DNA from: Aureococcus anophagefferens
Taxonomy: Eukaryota; Sar; Pelagophyceae; Pelagomonadales; Pelagomonadaceae
Reading direction: 5' to 3'
Length of the DNA: 64,000 nucleotides
Assembly (NCBI RefSeq): GCF_000186865.1
Contig: NW_008705569.1
Coordinates: 1,188,054 to 1,252,053 of the forward strand
Below, piece after piece: positions 8,118 to 20,600 of this stretch. Position 1 is the first letter of the stretch. Each line of letters begins with the position of its first letter. The translations under genes and the position numbers were made by a program. The notes beneath the pieces are model-generated. The model made no database searches. It was not told the origin of the DNA and saw only the letters and a list, made by a program, of their open reading frames with translations.

Positions 8118-11100
8118 TTACAGGTCCTCGAGGTCGGCCCAGGTCGGCCCGACCTTGAGCTTGACCCTGGTCGGCACGTCGTCGAGCCCGGCCTCGAGCG
8201 CGGTCGCGACGAGCGCCGCGTTCGACGCCGCGGCGGCCTCGGGCGTCTCGAAGATGAGCTCGTCGTGGAGCTGGATGACGAGGTGGGGCTTCGTCGCCGG
8301 CGGGCGGTCGGCGAAGGCCGCGACGGTCTCGGCCATGGCCCGCTTGACGAGGTCCGCGGCGGAGCCCTGGACGGCCGTGGAGAGCGCCTGGCGCTCCGCG
8401 CGCGACCGCCTCTTCCGGTCCGCGTCGGTGATCCGCGGCAGCGCGCGCCGCTTGCCGAGGAGCGTCTCGACGAAGCCGTCGCGCGCCGCGTCCGCCGCGA
8501 CCGTCGCCCGGTAGCGCTCGAGGCGCGGGAAGAGGCGCCGCACGGCCCCGACGGCGCCCGCGGCCGCGTCCATGTCCGCGCCGAGCGCGCGCGCGACGGA
8601 GCGAGTGGACTGGCCGTAGAGCACGCCGTAGACGACCTGCTTCGCCGCGGCGCGGTCCGACGTCGCCGTCGCGCCGGCGACGCGGAGCGCGCGCGCGACG
8701 TCGACGAAGGGGTCGTCGGCGTCGTCCGCGAAGCACCGGCGGAGCGCGCCGTCGCCCGAGAGCCTGCGCGGAAATCAAATCTTCGACCCGACTTCAATGT
8801 GCGACAGGTTCGACGCAAGCTCTTCGGCCGTGCTTCGAGAACTCGACGAGAGCCATCGATTCGTGCAAAAATCAGCCGAATCGACTTCGATGTGATCGAG
8901 CGAGAGAATGCTCAAGTTTGGTCGGGACCGCCGAAACCGGCGGTCGAATGCCACGCGGCCGAGAGCTGCGCGGCGACGCGGAGCTCGTTCTGCGCGAGGT
9001 CCGCGGAGAGGAGCACGTGGCCCCGGCGCGCGACGACCAAAGCCCGGGGCTCGATCGTGACGGCGCCGTCCCAGGGCGACGCGCGGTCGTCGCGCGTCTC
9101 GCGCGCGAGCGGCGCGGCCCGCCGGGGGACGCCGGGCCACGCGGGCGGCGCGTCGAGGCAGTAGACGCGGTCCGCGGGGTAGGTGAGGTTGCGCCCCCGC
9201 ACGCGGACGCGCACCTGGCAGATGGACCGCTGCGCGTCGCCGTCGTAGGACCAGGCGAAGCCCCGCGCGGGCTCGTCGAGCCAGTAGTCCGCGAGCGGCC
9301 GCCCGCCGCCGCCGTCGAGGCCGTCGGCGAGGCACCGGTCGGGCAGCACGGCCTCAAGCGCGCCGTAGCAGAGCGTCCCCAGGGGCGCCGCGGCCGACAC
9401 CGTGGCCAGGAGGCACGCGACGGCCGCGCCCGGCGCGAGGCACGCGGCGGCGCCGCCGCCGCCTGGGCAGCAAAAGGGTGATTCAACGTCGCTTCAACGT
9501 GAGTGTTCCGCGCGCGCGCGTTCCGGAAGAAGCATCCACGCGTCGAGACCGTTCCGAAAGATGATCGCTCGTCCAAAAATCAGCCGAAACGAGTGGAAAA
9601 TGGCCGAGATCGGAGCCTTTGAAGTTGGGAATTTCGCTCTTTTGTCCTGCCCTGGCCGCCGCCGTCGAGCACGTCCCGCGCGGACGGCCGCGCCATGCGC
9701 AGGATCGTCACGCCGCCGCGCTCGAAGGACTGCAGGTTCGGCGCCTCGTAGCAGCAGCGGCCCGTCTTGGAGCCGAAGCAGTGGACGCGCGGCCGCGCGC
9801 ACAGGTCGGAGGCCGCGCCGAGCGTCGGGTGCGGCCCGAGCGCGGCCTCGAGCGCCTTGAGCCGCGCGCGGCACGGCGCCGCGAGGCGGTAGTCGAGCAC
9901 GAGCCGCGCGCGCGCGGCGACGAAGCCGTCGCCGCCGCGCGCGAGCTCGAGGAGCTCGTCGCGCGACGACCGGCCCGCCGTCGCCCGCGCGACGCCCAGC
10001 GCGCGGTTCACGGCGCCGTGCGCGTCGAGGTTGTCGATGCCCAGGAGCTCGCCCGCGACGGCGTCGCAGTCCCGCAGGAACCACTTGAGGTCGCCGGCCC
10101 AGCGCCGCAGCCGCGCGTCGTCGACCTTGACGCCCGCGTACGCCATCTCCGCGAGCGCGGGCGCGACCTGGGCCGACATCAAATCTTCGACCCGACTGCA
10201 ATGTGAGCGTATGCGACGATTTCGACGCGAGGCTTTCCGTCGTGCTTCGACAAGTCGACGAGAGCGATCGATTCGTCCAAAAATCAGCCGAATCGACTTC
10301 GATGTGACCGAGCTCGAGAGGTCTGAAGTTTGGCCGGAATAGCCCGACCGGCGGTTGATTTCGGCGCGGGGCGCGACGGCCATCTCGACGCCCTCGAAGA
10401 ACGTCTGGGCGCGGCCCCGCCGCGCGAGGCGCCGCCGCAGCGCCGCGGCGTCGCGCGCGGCCTTGGACGCCGCGCGCTCCAGCGCCTCGCGGCGCCCGAC
10501 GTCGACGTCGACGGCGTCGCCGTCGAGGTCCGAGAGCGAGCCGTCGCTGCCGGCGCCGTCGGCGGCGACGTCGTCCGCGAGGCGCCGCGCGAGGCCCGGG
10601 TCGAAGACGGCGCGCCGCAGCGGCGCGCCGGCGGCGCGCAGCGCCGCCGCGGCGTCCGCGGCGCGGTCGACGGCGACGGCCGCGGCGCCGGCCGACACCG
10701 CGGCCTCGAGCGCCGCGCGCCCTCCGGCCGCGCGCTCCGCGGCGACGAGCCCGCGGCGCCCCAGGGCGAACCAGCGCCGGCACGCGAGGCGCGCGGCGTC
10801 GCCCGCGGCGCCCGACGCGGGCGCCGCGCCGAGGCGCCCGGCGTAGCGGCCGAAGCCGGCGAAGTGGACGACGCGCGCCAGGACGCCCGGCGGCTCCCAC
10901 CAGCGCCGGCCGCGCTCGGCCCAGGACCGCCGCGCGCGCGCCGTCGGCGCGTCGCGCCGGAGCACCTCCTCCCAGGGCCACTCGGGGGGCACGGGCGCCG
11001 CGGCGACGTAGACGGCGCTTTCGCCGCCGTCGGCGCTCACGGCGGCGCCGACGAGCACGGCGCCCGTCCGCGGCGCGCCGACGCGCGCCCAGGCCCGGCG

Positions 11101-14100
11101 GCGCTCCAAATTCGCGCACGCCGGCGGCGGCCGCAGGTCCAGGGCGAGGCCCAGGAAGGCGCCGCCGTCGAGCGCCGCCGCGGCGGCCGCGAGGCCCTCG
11201 AGCGCGGCGGCCGCGGCGGCCGCCGGCCGCTCCGCGCGGGCCCGCGGCGACGCCGCGAGCGTCGCCCGGCTCGGCGACGACGCGTAGGTGTCGACGCCGC
11301 GCGACGCCGCGGACCCGCGGCTCGCGTCCGTCGGCCGGCGCCGCGGCCGCGGCGGCGGCGCCGCGTCCTCGAAGCCCGGGCCGGCCGCGGCCGACTCGTC
11401 GCCCGACGAGTCGCCGTCGTCGCTGAAGCCGCCGACGCGCACGTCGCCGTCGAGGTCGCTGTCGCTGTCCGGCGGCGGCCGCGCCCCCCGCGGGCCCCGC
11501 GCGCGCTCCGGGCCCGAGGCCGCGAGCGCGGCCGCGTTCTCGGCCAGGCGCCGCGCGAGCGCCGCGACGCGCGCCGCGCGGTCGCCCGGCGCGGGTTTTC
11601 GCCGCCGGAGGGCCTCGGCGAGGAGGCAGCGCGCGCCGAGCGCCGCGTCGAAGCGCGGCGGCGCACCGCCGGCCGGCGCCCAGGGCGCCGCGTCCGCGAG
11701 CAGGGCCGCGAGCGCGCCGGGGCCGGCGTCGCGGACGTCGCGCGCCGTCGCGAGCCCCGCGCGCGCGAGCGTCCTCGCGAGGGCGACGTCGCCGTCCGCG
11801 ACGCGCCGCAGGCTCCGCAGGCCCTTCCTCCAGCGCGTCGGCGCGCCCGCGGCGCGCGCGGCCGCCGCGCGGAGCCGCGCGGCGCGGCCTTCACAGGCGT
11901 CCGCGGCGCCCGCCCACCGGAGGCGCCGCGCGAAGCGGCCCGCGGCGCTCGCGCTCGCCGGCGCGCGGTCCACGAGGGCCCGCAGCGCCGCCGGGGGCAC
12001 GCCCGCGGCGACCGCGACGTCCGCGACGGAACCGGTCGCGCGGCCCGCGACCGCGCCCGGCGCGTCCGGCGCGAGCACCGCGTCCGCGAGGAGCGCGAGC
12101 CAGACCTGCGCGGCGCGCGGGCGATGCAAGGTCGCTTCAACGCGAGTGTTCTCCGCGCGCGCGTTCCGGAAGAAGCATCCACGCTTCGAGACCGTTCCGA
12201 GCGACGATCGCTCGTCCAGAACTCGGCCGACACGAGCGGAACGCGGCCGAGATCGGAGCCGTTGAAGTCGGGCGCGTCGCTCTCTCGTGCCGCCCCGAGC
12301 CGGACGCGCCGCGCGACGAAGAGGCGCTCGCGGCGGCCCGCCCAGCGGCCGCCCTCGAGCGCGGCCGCGACGTCGCCCGCGCCGTCGACGCGGAGCCGGT
12401 CCTGCGACCGCAGGTCCGCGCCTGTGTGGAAATCAAACAGTGAGCTGGGTTATCCCCACCAAACTTCAGAACTCTCTATCTCGGTCAAATCAAAGTCGAT
12501 TCGGCTGATCTTTGGACGAATCGATTGCTCTCATCGAGTTCTCGAAGCATAGAAGAAGGTCTCGCGTCGAAACGGTCGCACACGCGCACATTGAAGTCGG
12601 GTTGAAGATTTGATCCACACAGGTCCGCGCGCAGGTTACCGACGCCGAGCGCGGCGAACGCGGGCGCGGCGCCGAAGTCGTCGAGCAGCGCCTCGAGCAC
12701 GGCCCAGATCTTCGACTCGCCGAGGAAGAGGGCGTCGTGGACGTGGTAGTCGAGGCCCGGCAGCGGCGCGGCGACCGTCGCGACGACGAGGTCCGCGTGG
12801 GCGCCGACGTGCGCGCGGCGCGCCCGCTGGAGCGCGTCGCCGAGGAGCCGCGCCTCGAGGGGCGCGATCATGCCGCCCGCGGCGACGACGGCGCGGCCGA
12901 GCGCCGTCGTCTTGAGGGCGCCGCCGTCGTCGCGCGCGCACGCGTGGGCGACGAGGTCGCGCGCCGCGCGCGCCGCGGCTTCCTCCGCGGCCGCGCGGTC
13001 CGCGGCCGTCGCCGCCGCGGCGTGGAGGAGCGTGCGCGCCGTGGCCCGCGCCAGGCTCGCGGCGTCGAAGCGCGCGCGCGCGGCCTCGGCGCCGACGACG
13101 GCCTCGAGGACGAAGCGCTCGACGGCCGCGCCGCGGAGCCTGCGCGGAAATCGACCGGTGGAACGCGCCGTCCGGCAAAAACGTCACACCTCTCGAGCTC
13201 GGCCACATCGAAGTCGATTCGGCTGGGTTTGGGACGCATCGATCGCCCTCGTCGAGTTCTCGAAGCGCGGCCGAAGCGTCTGGTCCGCGCCGTTCGAGTA
13301 CGCGCGCGTCGAAGTCGGGTCGAAGATTCGACGTCCGCGCGGCGCGGAGCCGCGACGCGACCGCGGGCAGCGCCGCGGTCGACCGCGCGTCGCCCAGGAG
13401 CCGGGCGGCGTCGCGGAGCGTGGCGGCGTCGTGGACGACGACGACGCCGTCGCCCGTCGCCGCGCCGCGCCGGCCGCCGCGGCCCGCGCGCCCGAGGATC
13501 TGCGCGAGGACGGCCGCGTTCTCGGGGAACCGCCACGGCGTCCCGAGCCCGTCCGCGAGGACGACGACGCGGCTCGCGGGCAGGTTCACGCCCGCGCTCA
13601 GCGTCGTCGTGCACGCCACGGCCGAGACGGCGCCCGCGCGGTACCTGTGTGGAAATCAACCACTGGTTTGGGTGGTCCTGACCAAACTTGAGAATTCTCT
13701 AGCTCGGTCAAATCGAAGTCGATTCGGCTGATTTTTGGACGGATCGATCGCTCTCGTCGAGTTCTCGAAGCCCGGCCGAAGAACTTGTGTCAAAACATTC
13801 GAATACGCTCACATTGAAGTCGGGTTGAAGATTTGGTTTCCACACAGCGCGGTACGCGGCCTCGACGGCCTCGCGGCTCTCCGGCGCGAGCCGCCCGTGG
13901 TGGAACGCCGCGCGCCCGCCCGCGCGGCCCAGCGCGGCCCGGACGTCGCCGTCGGTGGCCCTCCGCGCCGCGGCGGCCCGCGCGGCGTCGCGGTCCGGGC
14001 GCCGGGGCAGGTCCGCGAGCGCGCGCTCGAGGACCTCGGCCGTCGCGACGGCGTCGGCGACCTGCGCGCGAATCGACCGCCGGTTCGGGACGTCCCGACC

Positions 14101-15365
14101 AAACTTTGAAATGCTCGAGCTCGGTCAAATCGAAGTCGATTCGGCCGACTTTTGGACGGATCGAACGCTCTCGGCGAGCTCTCGAAGCACGGCGGAAGAG
14201 CTCGCGGTGAAACGGTCTCATACGCGCACGTTGAAGTCGGGTTGAAGATTTGAGTCGCACACGGTCGCCGACGGAGCGGCAGAACACGAGGACCTGGCCG
14301 CCGGCGGCCGCGGCCTCGCGCGCGAGGGCCGCGGCGGCGTCGCGCGCGGCGGCCCGGGAGGCCGCGCGCCTCAGCGACGTCCTCAGGGGCACGGGCCGGT
14401 GGCTCGCCTGTGCCGGACACGACCAGTGGAACGCCCCGTCCAGCGAAAACTTCGAACCTCTCGAGCTCGGTCACGTCGAAGTCGATTCGGCTGATGTTTG
14501 GACGGGTCTGGACGGATCGGTTCTCTCGGCNNNNNNNNNNNNNNNNNNNNNNNNNNNNNNNNNNNNNNNNNNNNNNNNNNTGTCGAATAGCTTTGGTTCC
14601 CGCCCGGCGGCTCGCGGGCGCGTGCGCGGCGCCGAGCCACGCGGCGACGGCGGCGCCGTTGGACAGCGTCGCGCTGAGGCCGACGACCTGGACGGGCGCG
14701 CCCGCCTCGCCGGCGACGAAGCGGAGGCGGGCGAGGAGCTTCTCGTAGACGGCGCCGCGGCCCGCGTCGCCGACCATGTGCAGCTCGTCGACGGCGACGC
14801 ACCGCAGGTTGCCGAGCGCCGCCGTCGCCGCGGCCCGCCGCCGCTTCGCGGGCCGCGTCTCCGCGGCGTCGAGCGCGGCCAGGGCCTGGCGGTCCGCGAG
14901 GCCCAGCGCGGCCTCGGGCGTGCAGAGCACCAGCGCGCGCGGCGCGCCGAGCGACGCGGCGCCGGCCGCGGAGCCGGCGTCGCCGCAGTCGACGACGGGG
15001 CACCGCAGCTCGCGCGGCGCCGTCGCGTTGTGGTGCCCGAGCGCCGCCGCGAGCGCCGCGGCCTTCTCGGAGACCATCGCGAGGAACGGGAGCACGTAGA
15101 CGGCGACGCCGCCGTCGCCGCGGAACGCGGCGCGGAGCAGCGCGACCTCGGCGACGAGCGACTTGCCGCCGGCCGTGTTCACGCTCACGACGACGTTGCC
15201 GCCGGCGAGGAGCGCCGTGTCTTCCAGGCAGCGCGACTGCCAGGCGTGGAGCCGCGCGATGCCCGTCTCCTCGACGTAGCCGTCGACGACGGCGGCGGGG
15301 ACATCCGTGAGGTAATGATGGACCGTGTGCGGGCCGCGCGGCGCGGTCGGCGGCGGGCTGGTCAT
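8118..15365 (-). CDS. POLQ: DNA polymerase theta (helicase-polymerase)
   Basis: Ten exons: 15365-14604, 14407-14261, 14061-13844, 13644-13339, 13139-12619, 12421-12294, 12105-10366, 10167-9651, 9462-8955 and 8763-8118. They sum to 1,830 codons plus stop with every phase agreeing. The N-terminal SF2 helicase has NTAGGKSLVAE, VDELHMVGD, LSATLSN, TTLSAGVNLPASRVVV and QILGRAGRGG. The C-terminal family A polymerase has motif A LLSADLAQNELR, motif B RAAAKQVVYGVLYG and motif C QLHDELIFE. An insert of about 150 residues precedes motif A, where animal Pol theta also carries an insert. The central region is Ala/Arg-rich. The enzyme performs microhomology-mediated end joining. Every intron is an introner, seven of family B and two of family A. 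One intron holds an assembly gap, so its length is uncertain. Confidence 0.93.
8764..8958 (-). mobile_element. introner, family B, in POLQ (intron 9)
   Basis: Flanked by CCGAGAGC (8756-8763 and 8959-8966). GT-AG intron 8954-8764; the exon keeps CCGC before the donor. Same strand as the gene. Confidence 0.92.
9463..9654 (-). mobile_element. introner, family A, in POLQ (intron 8)
   Basis: Flanked by GCCGCCGC (9455-9462 and 9655-9662). GC-AG intron 9650-9463, CAGG retained in the exon. One of the least diverged copies. Confidence 0.93.
10168..10369 (-). mobile_element. introner, family B, in POLQ (intron 7)
   Basis: Flanked by GGCGCGAC (10160-10167 and 10370-10377). GC-AG intron 10365-10168, CCGC retained. 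Confidence 0.92.
12106..12297 (-). mobile_element. introner, family A, GC-shifted copy in POLQ (intron 6)
   Basis: Flanks AGCCAGAC (12098-12105) and AGCCGGAC (12298-12305) differ by one base. The ends have become CTGCGCGG and CGCCCCG. GC-AG intron 12293-12106. The body aligns with younger copies but many A/T positions are now G/C. Confidence 0.88.
12422..12622 (+). mobile_element. introner, family B, in POLQ (intron 5)
   Basis: Flanked by GTCCGCGC (12414-12421 and 12623-12630). GT-AG intron 12618-12422, antisense to the gene. A/T-rich, little diverged. Confidence 0.93.
13140..13342 (+). mobile_element. introner, family B, GC-shifted copy in POLQ (intron 4)
   Basis: Flanks CGCGGAGC on both sides (ending 13139; 13343-13350). 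GC-AG intron 13338-13140, CCGC retained. Body strongly GC-enriched against other copies. Confidence 0.9.
13645..13847 (+). mobile_element. introner, family B, in POLQ (intron 3)
   Basis: Flanked by CGCGGTAC on both sides. GT-AG intron 13843-13645 (CTGT|GTGG ... CACACAG). Young, A/T-rich copy. Confidence 0.93.
14062..14264 (+). mobile_element. introner, family B, in POLQ (intron 2)
   Basis: Flanks TCGGCGAC and TCGCCGAC differ by one base. GT-AG intron 14260-14062. The ends are diverged (GTCGCACACG in place of TTCCACACAG). Confidence 0.88.
14408..14607 (+). mobile_element. introner, family B, in POLQ (intron 1), interrupted by gap
   Basis: Flanks TGGCTCGC and CGGCTCGC. The left end CTGTGCCGGACACGACCAGTGG and the right end TTTGGTTCCCGCCC fit family B. 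GC-AG intron 14603-14408. A 50-N gap (14531-14580) hides part of the element. Confidence 0.85.
14531..14580. other. assembly gap (50 N)
   Basis: Run of 50 N inside an introner. The repeat probably defeated assembly, and the true length is unknown. Confidence 0.95.
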
Positions 15366-15607
15366 TTCGTGTGTTTCTCTGCGCGGCGCGCGCGGCCACG
15401 CGGGCACAGCGGCGGCTCACGCGCTTATTGTTCGTGGTGCTCTCACAATGCACTTATTGTTCGTAGTGCTCTCACAGGAGCGCGGGTGAAGAGAGCACTG
15501 CGAATCGTCTCGTATACGCCGAGCGCTCGCGCTTGAAAAGTCAGTGCAATGGCAATGCACCATCACCATTGCCACAAGGCCGTGGTCTTTCCTCGTCCGT
15601 CGCAACA

Positions 15608-16435
15608 ATGGGTGTCGATCCGGAGCAGGCCCTGTTGAAGATGTCGCCGCTGGAGAACGCGGCCATCGGCGTGGGCGCCGGCACCTTCGAGGTCTGCGTC
15701 CTGCAGCCCATGCTCTACATGAAGAACGCGACGCAGCAGGGCCTGCCGATCATGGTGAGCCCGAAGGTCTACTACCGGGGCCTGTCGACGTCGGTCATCA
15801 ACATGGCGACGCTCACGGGCCTCCAGTTCCCGCTCACGGGCGCCGTCAGCCAGGCGATCACCGGCGGCGCGGACCGGCCGCTCGGCGACGGCGAGAAGGT
15901 CGCCGCGGCCTTCGCCGGCGGCTTCCTGAGCGGCCTGGCCTGCGGCCCCTTCGAGCTGACGATGATCCAGCAGCAGCGCTTCGGCGGGTCCATCTTCGGC
16001 ACGCCGGCGCGCCTCGTCGCGGACCACGGCGGCGTCTCGGCGATGTCGCGCGGGCTCCTCACGTCCTGCGGCCGCGAGGGCATCTACACGGCGGGCGTCC
16101 TCGGCACGTGCCCCGTCTTCGCGGGCCAGCTCGAGGCCCGCGGCTTCGAGAAGACGTCCGCGAAGCTGCTCGCGGCGATCGGCGCCGGCGTCATCTCCGC
16201 GTCGCTGAGCCACCCCATGGACACGATCAAGACCTGCCAGCAGGGCGACATCGCCGGCGCGACCTACGGCGGCATCGGCGACACCTTCGCCGCGCTCATG
16301 AAGGAGGGCGGGCCCGCGCGCTTCTTCTCCGGCTTCGGCTTCCGCACGGGCCGCATGATCTGCGCCATCGGCATCATGAACGAGTGCAAGCTCCGGCTCT
16401 CGCCGCTCTTGTTCCCCCACCACTTCGCGGAGTAG
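15608..16435 (+). CDS. mitochondrial carrier family (SLC25) protein
   Basis: 275 residues from MGVDPEQALLK at 15608. It has three carrier repeats: QPMLYMKN, GPFELTMI and the canonical HPMDTIKT, each at the end of an odd-numbered helix, plus Gly-rich helices between them. SLC25 proteins exchange small metabolites across the inner mitochondrial membrane; I cannot name the substrate. The first two signature motifs are degenerate, as in atypical carriers. Divergent from POLQ with about 240 bp between starts. Confidence 0.82.
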   Translation: MGVDPEQALLKMSPLENAAIGVGAGTFEVCVLQPMLYMKNATQQGLPIMVSPKVYYRGLSTSVINMATLTGLQFPLTGAVSQAITGGADRPLGDGEKVAAAFAGGFLSGLACGPFELTMIQQQRFGGSIFGTPARLVADHGGVSAMSRGLLTSCGREGIYTAGVLGTCPVFAGQLEARGFEKTSAKLLAAIGAGVISASLSHPMDTIKTCQQGDIAGATYGGIGDTFAALMKEGGPARFFSGFGFRTGRMICAIGIMNECKLRLSPLLFPHHFAE

Positions 16436-17641
16436 GCGCGCGCGACGACGCGCCGGAGCGCGCGGCGCGCCGCCTCGCCGTCCCACGAGGGAGGCCGAGG
16501 GTTCGTATCGTAGTGTTCGTCGTCGGGCGAGTCTCGCTCGGCCCGCGGCGGGCGCCGCGGCCTTTGTGGCGAGGCCGTCGGCGCGGGGCGGCGACGTCGC
16601 GCTGAACGCGGCGTCGGGGCCCCGGGGGATAAATCTCTCAGAGGCGGGGTAGGGAGCGGCGCGTCTGCGGCTCGCCGCGGGGCATGGGCCCGCGGCGCCG
16701 TCCGACGCGCCCCCTCCGAGCCCCCTCCGGCCCGCGGTGGGCCCGCGGGCCCGCGGCGGCGGGCGCCTCCGTCGGCGCGCCGCGGGGCATGGGCCCGCGG
16801 CGGCACCGTGCGGCCGGGCCGCGGATGACTCGAGGTCGCCGGTTAGGCGAAAGTGGCGCAGTTCGCGGGCGCGGCGATGCTCGCGCACGTGACGTCCTCG
16901 AGGCCTTCGACGGAGACGGCCGCGGGATCGATCGGCCGAGGTGATCGTGCCGTTGATCTCCTTCGCTTCGTCGTCGTCCTCGACCTTGATGTCGTAGAGA
17001 GCTTTCACGCCGGTGTCGACGAGACCAGCAAGCTCGAGACCAGCAACCTCGCGCTCGCAATAAGCGACCGCGCCCTCCCCGAGAGTGATCAGGACCACCG
17101 TTTAGATAGCCATAGACGTCCTCATCGTCGACGCACGCGCGGCCGTGGGCGCGACCTCGGAGGGGTAGCTGTAGGACCCGGCGTAGGAGTAGAGCTCTGT
17201 AGGACCCGGCGTAGGACATCTCGAGCTCTCAAGCAGCTTAGCATACAGGGGGGAGGGGGGCGGGGGGAGGGAGGGAGGGGGGGGGAGCGTACGCGCCCGA
17301 ACTCTCGCAAGCCGGCAGACTCGCGGAGGCATGCACGCGCACGATGTACAGTGTGGAGTCGACGCCGACGCGCGGTGCGTCGGCGGCGGCGGCGGCGTCC
17401 GAGGGCGGGCGTCGCCGGGCGGCGTCCGCGCGGTGCGGGAGCAGCCGCGAGGTCGTCGTCGTCGTGTTCTCGTCGTTCTCATCTCGTTCTCATCTCGTTC
17501 TCATCTCGTCATGGTCTCTCGTCGTCGTGTTCTCGTCGTTCTCTTCTCGTTTTTCTCATCTCGTCGTCCTCTTCTCGTCGTCGTGTTCTCGTCGTCGTGT
17601 TCTCGTCGTCATCTTCTCGTGTTTCTCATTGCATCGTCCTC
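16436..17641. other. intergenic region with low-complexity and gene-remnant sequence
   Basis: No convincing gene. Near 17165-17215 the minus strand reads SYAGSYSYP, the same linker type that occurs inside and at the very end of the secreted protein next door. It may be a broken or rearranged 3' piece of that gene. A G-run lies near 17250-17285. On the minus strand, 17098 down to about 16920 stays open (MVLITLGEGAVAY...) but matches nothing I know. Confidence 0.45.
17455..17640 (+). repeat. TCGTCGTGTTCTCGT pyrimidine-rich simple repeat
   Basis: About 185 bp of TCGTCGT, GTTCTCGTC and TCATCTCGT words, ending one base before the stop codon of the secreted protein gene. Confidence 0.85.
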
Positions 17642-20600
17642 TTAGGACCCGGCGTAGGAGTTGCACGTCTCGGGGCACAACGCGCGGATCGCGACGCCGG
17701 ATCCGTCGTCCCACAGGCAGGCGTCGCTGGCCTCCGCGCAGGATTGGGGGCTTTCTTGCCCCCAATCCTCGAAGAATTGAACCAGTAAGGTAAAGTCTCC
17801 AAGGTCCTCGCCGCAGACGCCGCCGGCCTCCGCGTACTCTGCCACGCAGTACGAGGGGCAGAAGAAGGGGGCGTCGGCGCAAACGTCGAACGATGTAGTT
17901 GTGTCGCAATGCGATCCGAACCACTCGAAAAGCACGTCGTCCAGGTCCGTGCAGATGATGGCGCCGTTGCACGTCTCGGGGCACAACGCGCGGATCGCGA
18001 CGCCGACGGGGTTGTCGATTTGGCAGAGAGTGCTGGCATCCGCGCAGGATTGGGGGGGATTGAAATCATCATCATAGGCGTATTCATCATCAAAAGAGAC
18101 TACGCTAAGGAAGAAGATGAGATTCAAGAAGTTCAGGTCTCCAAGGTCCTCGCCGCAGACGACGCCGGCCTCCGCGTACTCTGCCGCGCACGACGTGGGG
18201 CAGACTAAGAAGTTGGGGAAATCGGCGCATTCGTCGGATGGCAACTCAGCGCAATCTAAGCCGGCAAACGCGAGAAGCACGTCGTCCAGGTCCGTGCAGA
18301 TGATGGCGCCGTTGCACGTCTCGGGGCACAACGCGCGGATCGCGACGCCGACGGGGTTGTCGATTTGGCAGAGAGTGCTGGCATCCGCGCAGGATTGGGG
18401 GGGATTGAAATCATCATCATAGGCGTATTCATCATCAAAAGAGATTACGCTAAGGAAGAAGATGAGATTCAAGAAGTTCAGGTCTCCAAGGTCCTCGCCG
18501 CAGACGCCGCCGGCCTCCGCGTACTCTGCCACGCAGTACGAGGGGCAGAAGAAGGGGGCGTCGGCGCAAACGTCGAACGATGTAGTTGTGTCGCAATGTG
18601 ATCCGAACCACTCGAAAAGCACGTCGTCCAGGTCCGTGCAGATGATGGCGCCGTTGCACGTCTCGGGGCACAACGCGCGGATCGCGGCGCCGACGGGGTT
18701 GTCGATTTGGCAGTCAGTGCTGGCATCCGCGCAGGATTGGGGGGGATTGAAATCATCATCATAGGCGTATTCATCATCAAAAGAGGTTACGCTAAGGAAG
18801 AAGATGAGATTCAAGAAGTTCAGGTCTCCAAGGTCCTCGCCGCAGACGACGCCGGCCTCCGCGTACTCTGCCGCGCACGACGTGGGGCAGACTAAGAAGT
18901 TGGGGAAATTGCCGCATTCGTCGGATGGCAACTCAGCGCAATCTAAGCCGGCAAACGCGAGAAGCACGTCGTCCAGGTCAGCGCAGATGAGGGTGGGCGC
19001 GGCCGTGGGCGCGGACCCGTAGTACGAGTAGCTGTAGGATTCGGCGTAGGAGTAGCTGTAGGACCCGGCGTAGGTAAGATATACGCAGTTTCTCGCCTCC
19101 TCGAGGGACGCAATCCCGCGCAGCTCCACGAACCGGACTTCCGCGATGCCCAAATAGACATCGGCCTCCTCGAAGAAGAGGCGGATGTGGTGCGTCACGA
19201 CGGGGCTTATGGCGAAGCACGCGTCCATGACGTCCGGGAGCAAGCTCGGGTCGCCGTTGCCGGCGAGCATGCCGTCGTTCTCGTCGTAGGTCGCGCCCTC
19301 CGTCCAGCTCGAGCCGTCGTCCGATGTGTCGACGCGCACGCTCGTGGCGGCGAACATGTCGTTCGGGTTCCAGTCCCAGACCAGGCACACGCCCGTCACG
19401 GTGTGCGTCGCCTTGAGGTCGTAGGCGATCCACTGGTTGGTCGCGTACAGCTCCCCGGCGTTCCAGCCCGAGCCCGAATCGTACTGACCGTCGAGCGTGT
19501 TCCCGCACGGCGGGAAGCAGCACGCGACGCAGTCGTCTTCGCCGTCCGACGGGAGGCCGTCCTGGCCGCACGCCTCCCGGGAGGAGAAGGACGCGCAGGG
19601 CTCGCAGGTGCCGTAGGAGCCGAAGTCGAAGTTGCAGAACTCGTTCGACGAGCAGTAGCACGCCGACGGCCCGCGGCACGAGTCCTCCTCCTCACCCGTG
19701 GAGTCGCCCGAGGCCGAGCACCCGTCCGCGTCCGGGAGCAGCTCCATGAAGCACTGATCGACGGCGGTGGGCGCGCACCCGTCCGCGACGGTGCCGTCGG
19801 CGCCCGCGGTGAAGTCGCCGTCGTAGGACGCGCCGCCGGTCAGCCCGCCCAGGGTCCAGCCGACCTCGCTCGGGTAAAGGCCGCCGCCGTCGATGACAAG
19901 CGTGTAGCAGCCGGGCGCCAGGCACACGACGTCCGTCTCGATGACCCCCACGGTCTCCATGGTGCCGGTGACGACCGCGGCGCCGTCCTCGTCGGTGATG
20001 GTGTAGGTCGCGCCGTTCCACCCGTCCCCCCATAAATCCGTCAGCACCATGTCGAAGCACGGCGCGCACCCGTCCGCGACGGTGCCGTCGGCGCCCGCGG
20101 TGAAGTCGCCGTCGTAGGGCGCGCCGCCGGTCAGCCCGCCCAGGGTCCAGGCCTTCTCGTGCAGCCATTCGCCGCCGTCGACGACAAGCGTGTAGCAGCC
20201 GGGCGCCAGGCACACGACGTCCGTCTCGATGACAAACCCGAAGGTCTCCATAGTGCCGGTGACGACCGCGGCGCCGTCCTCGTCGGTGATGGTGTAGGTC
20301 GTGCCGTCCCACGTGTCCGCGTGGGAATCCCCCAGCACCATGTCGAAGCACTGATCGGTGCCCGTGGGCGGGGCCGTCGGTTGGGTCGTGGGCGCGGTCG
20401 GGTGCCCGGCGCCACCGTCACCGCAGGGGCCGCCGGCGTCGCCGACGCCGCGCAGTTCGTCCGACTTCTCGTCGAGCCAGGCCGGGCACCCCAACCAGCC
20501 GGTGGGCGACGTGCCGACGAGCATGCCCTCGACGAGCACGTCGATCGGGACGCACAAAGGGTTGATGTGGCACTGGCCCCAGTAGTCGAGCCCCACGTGC

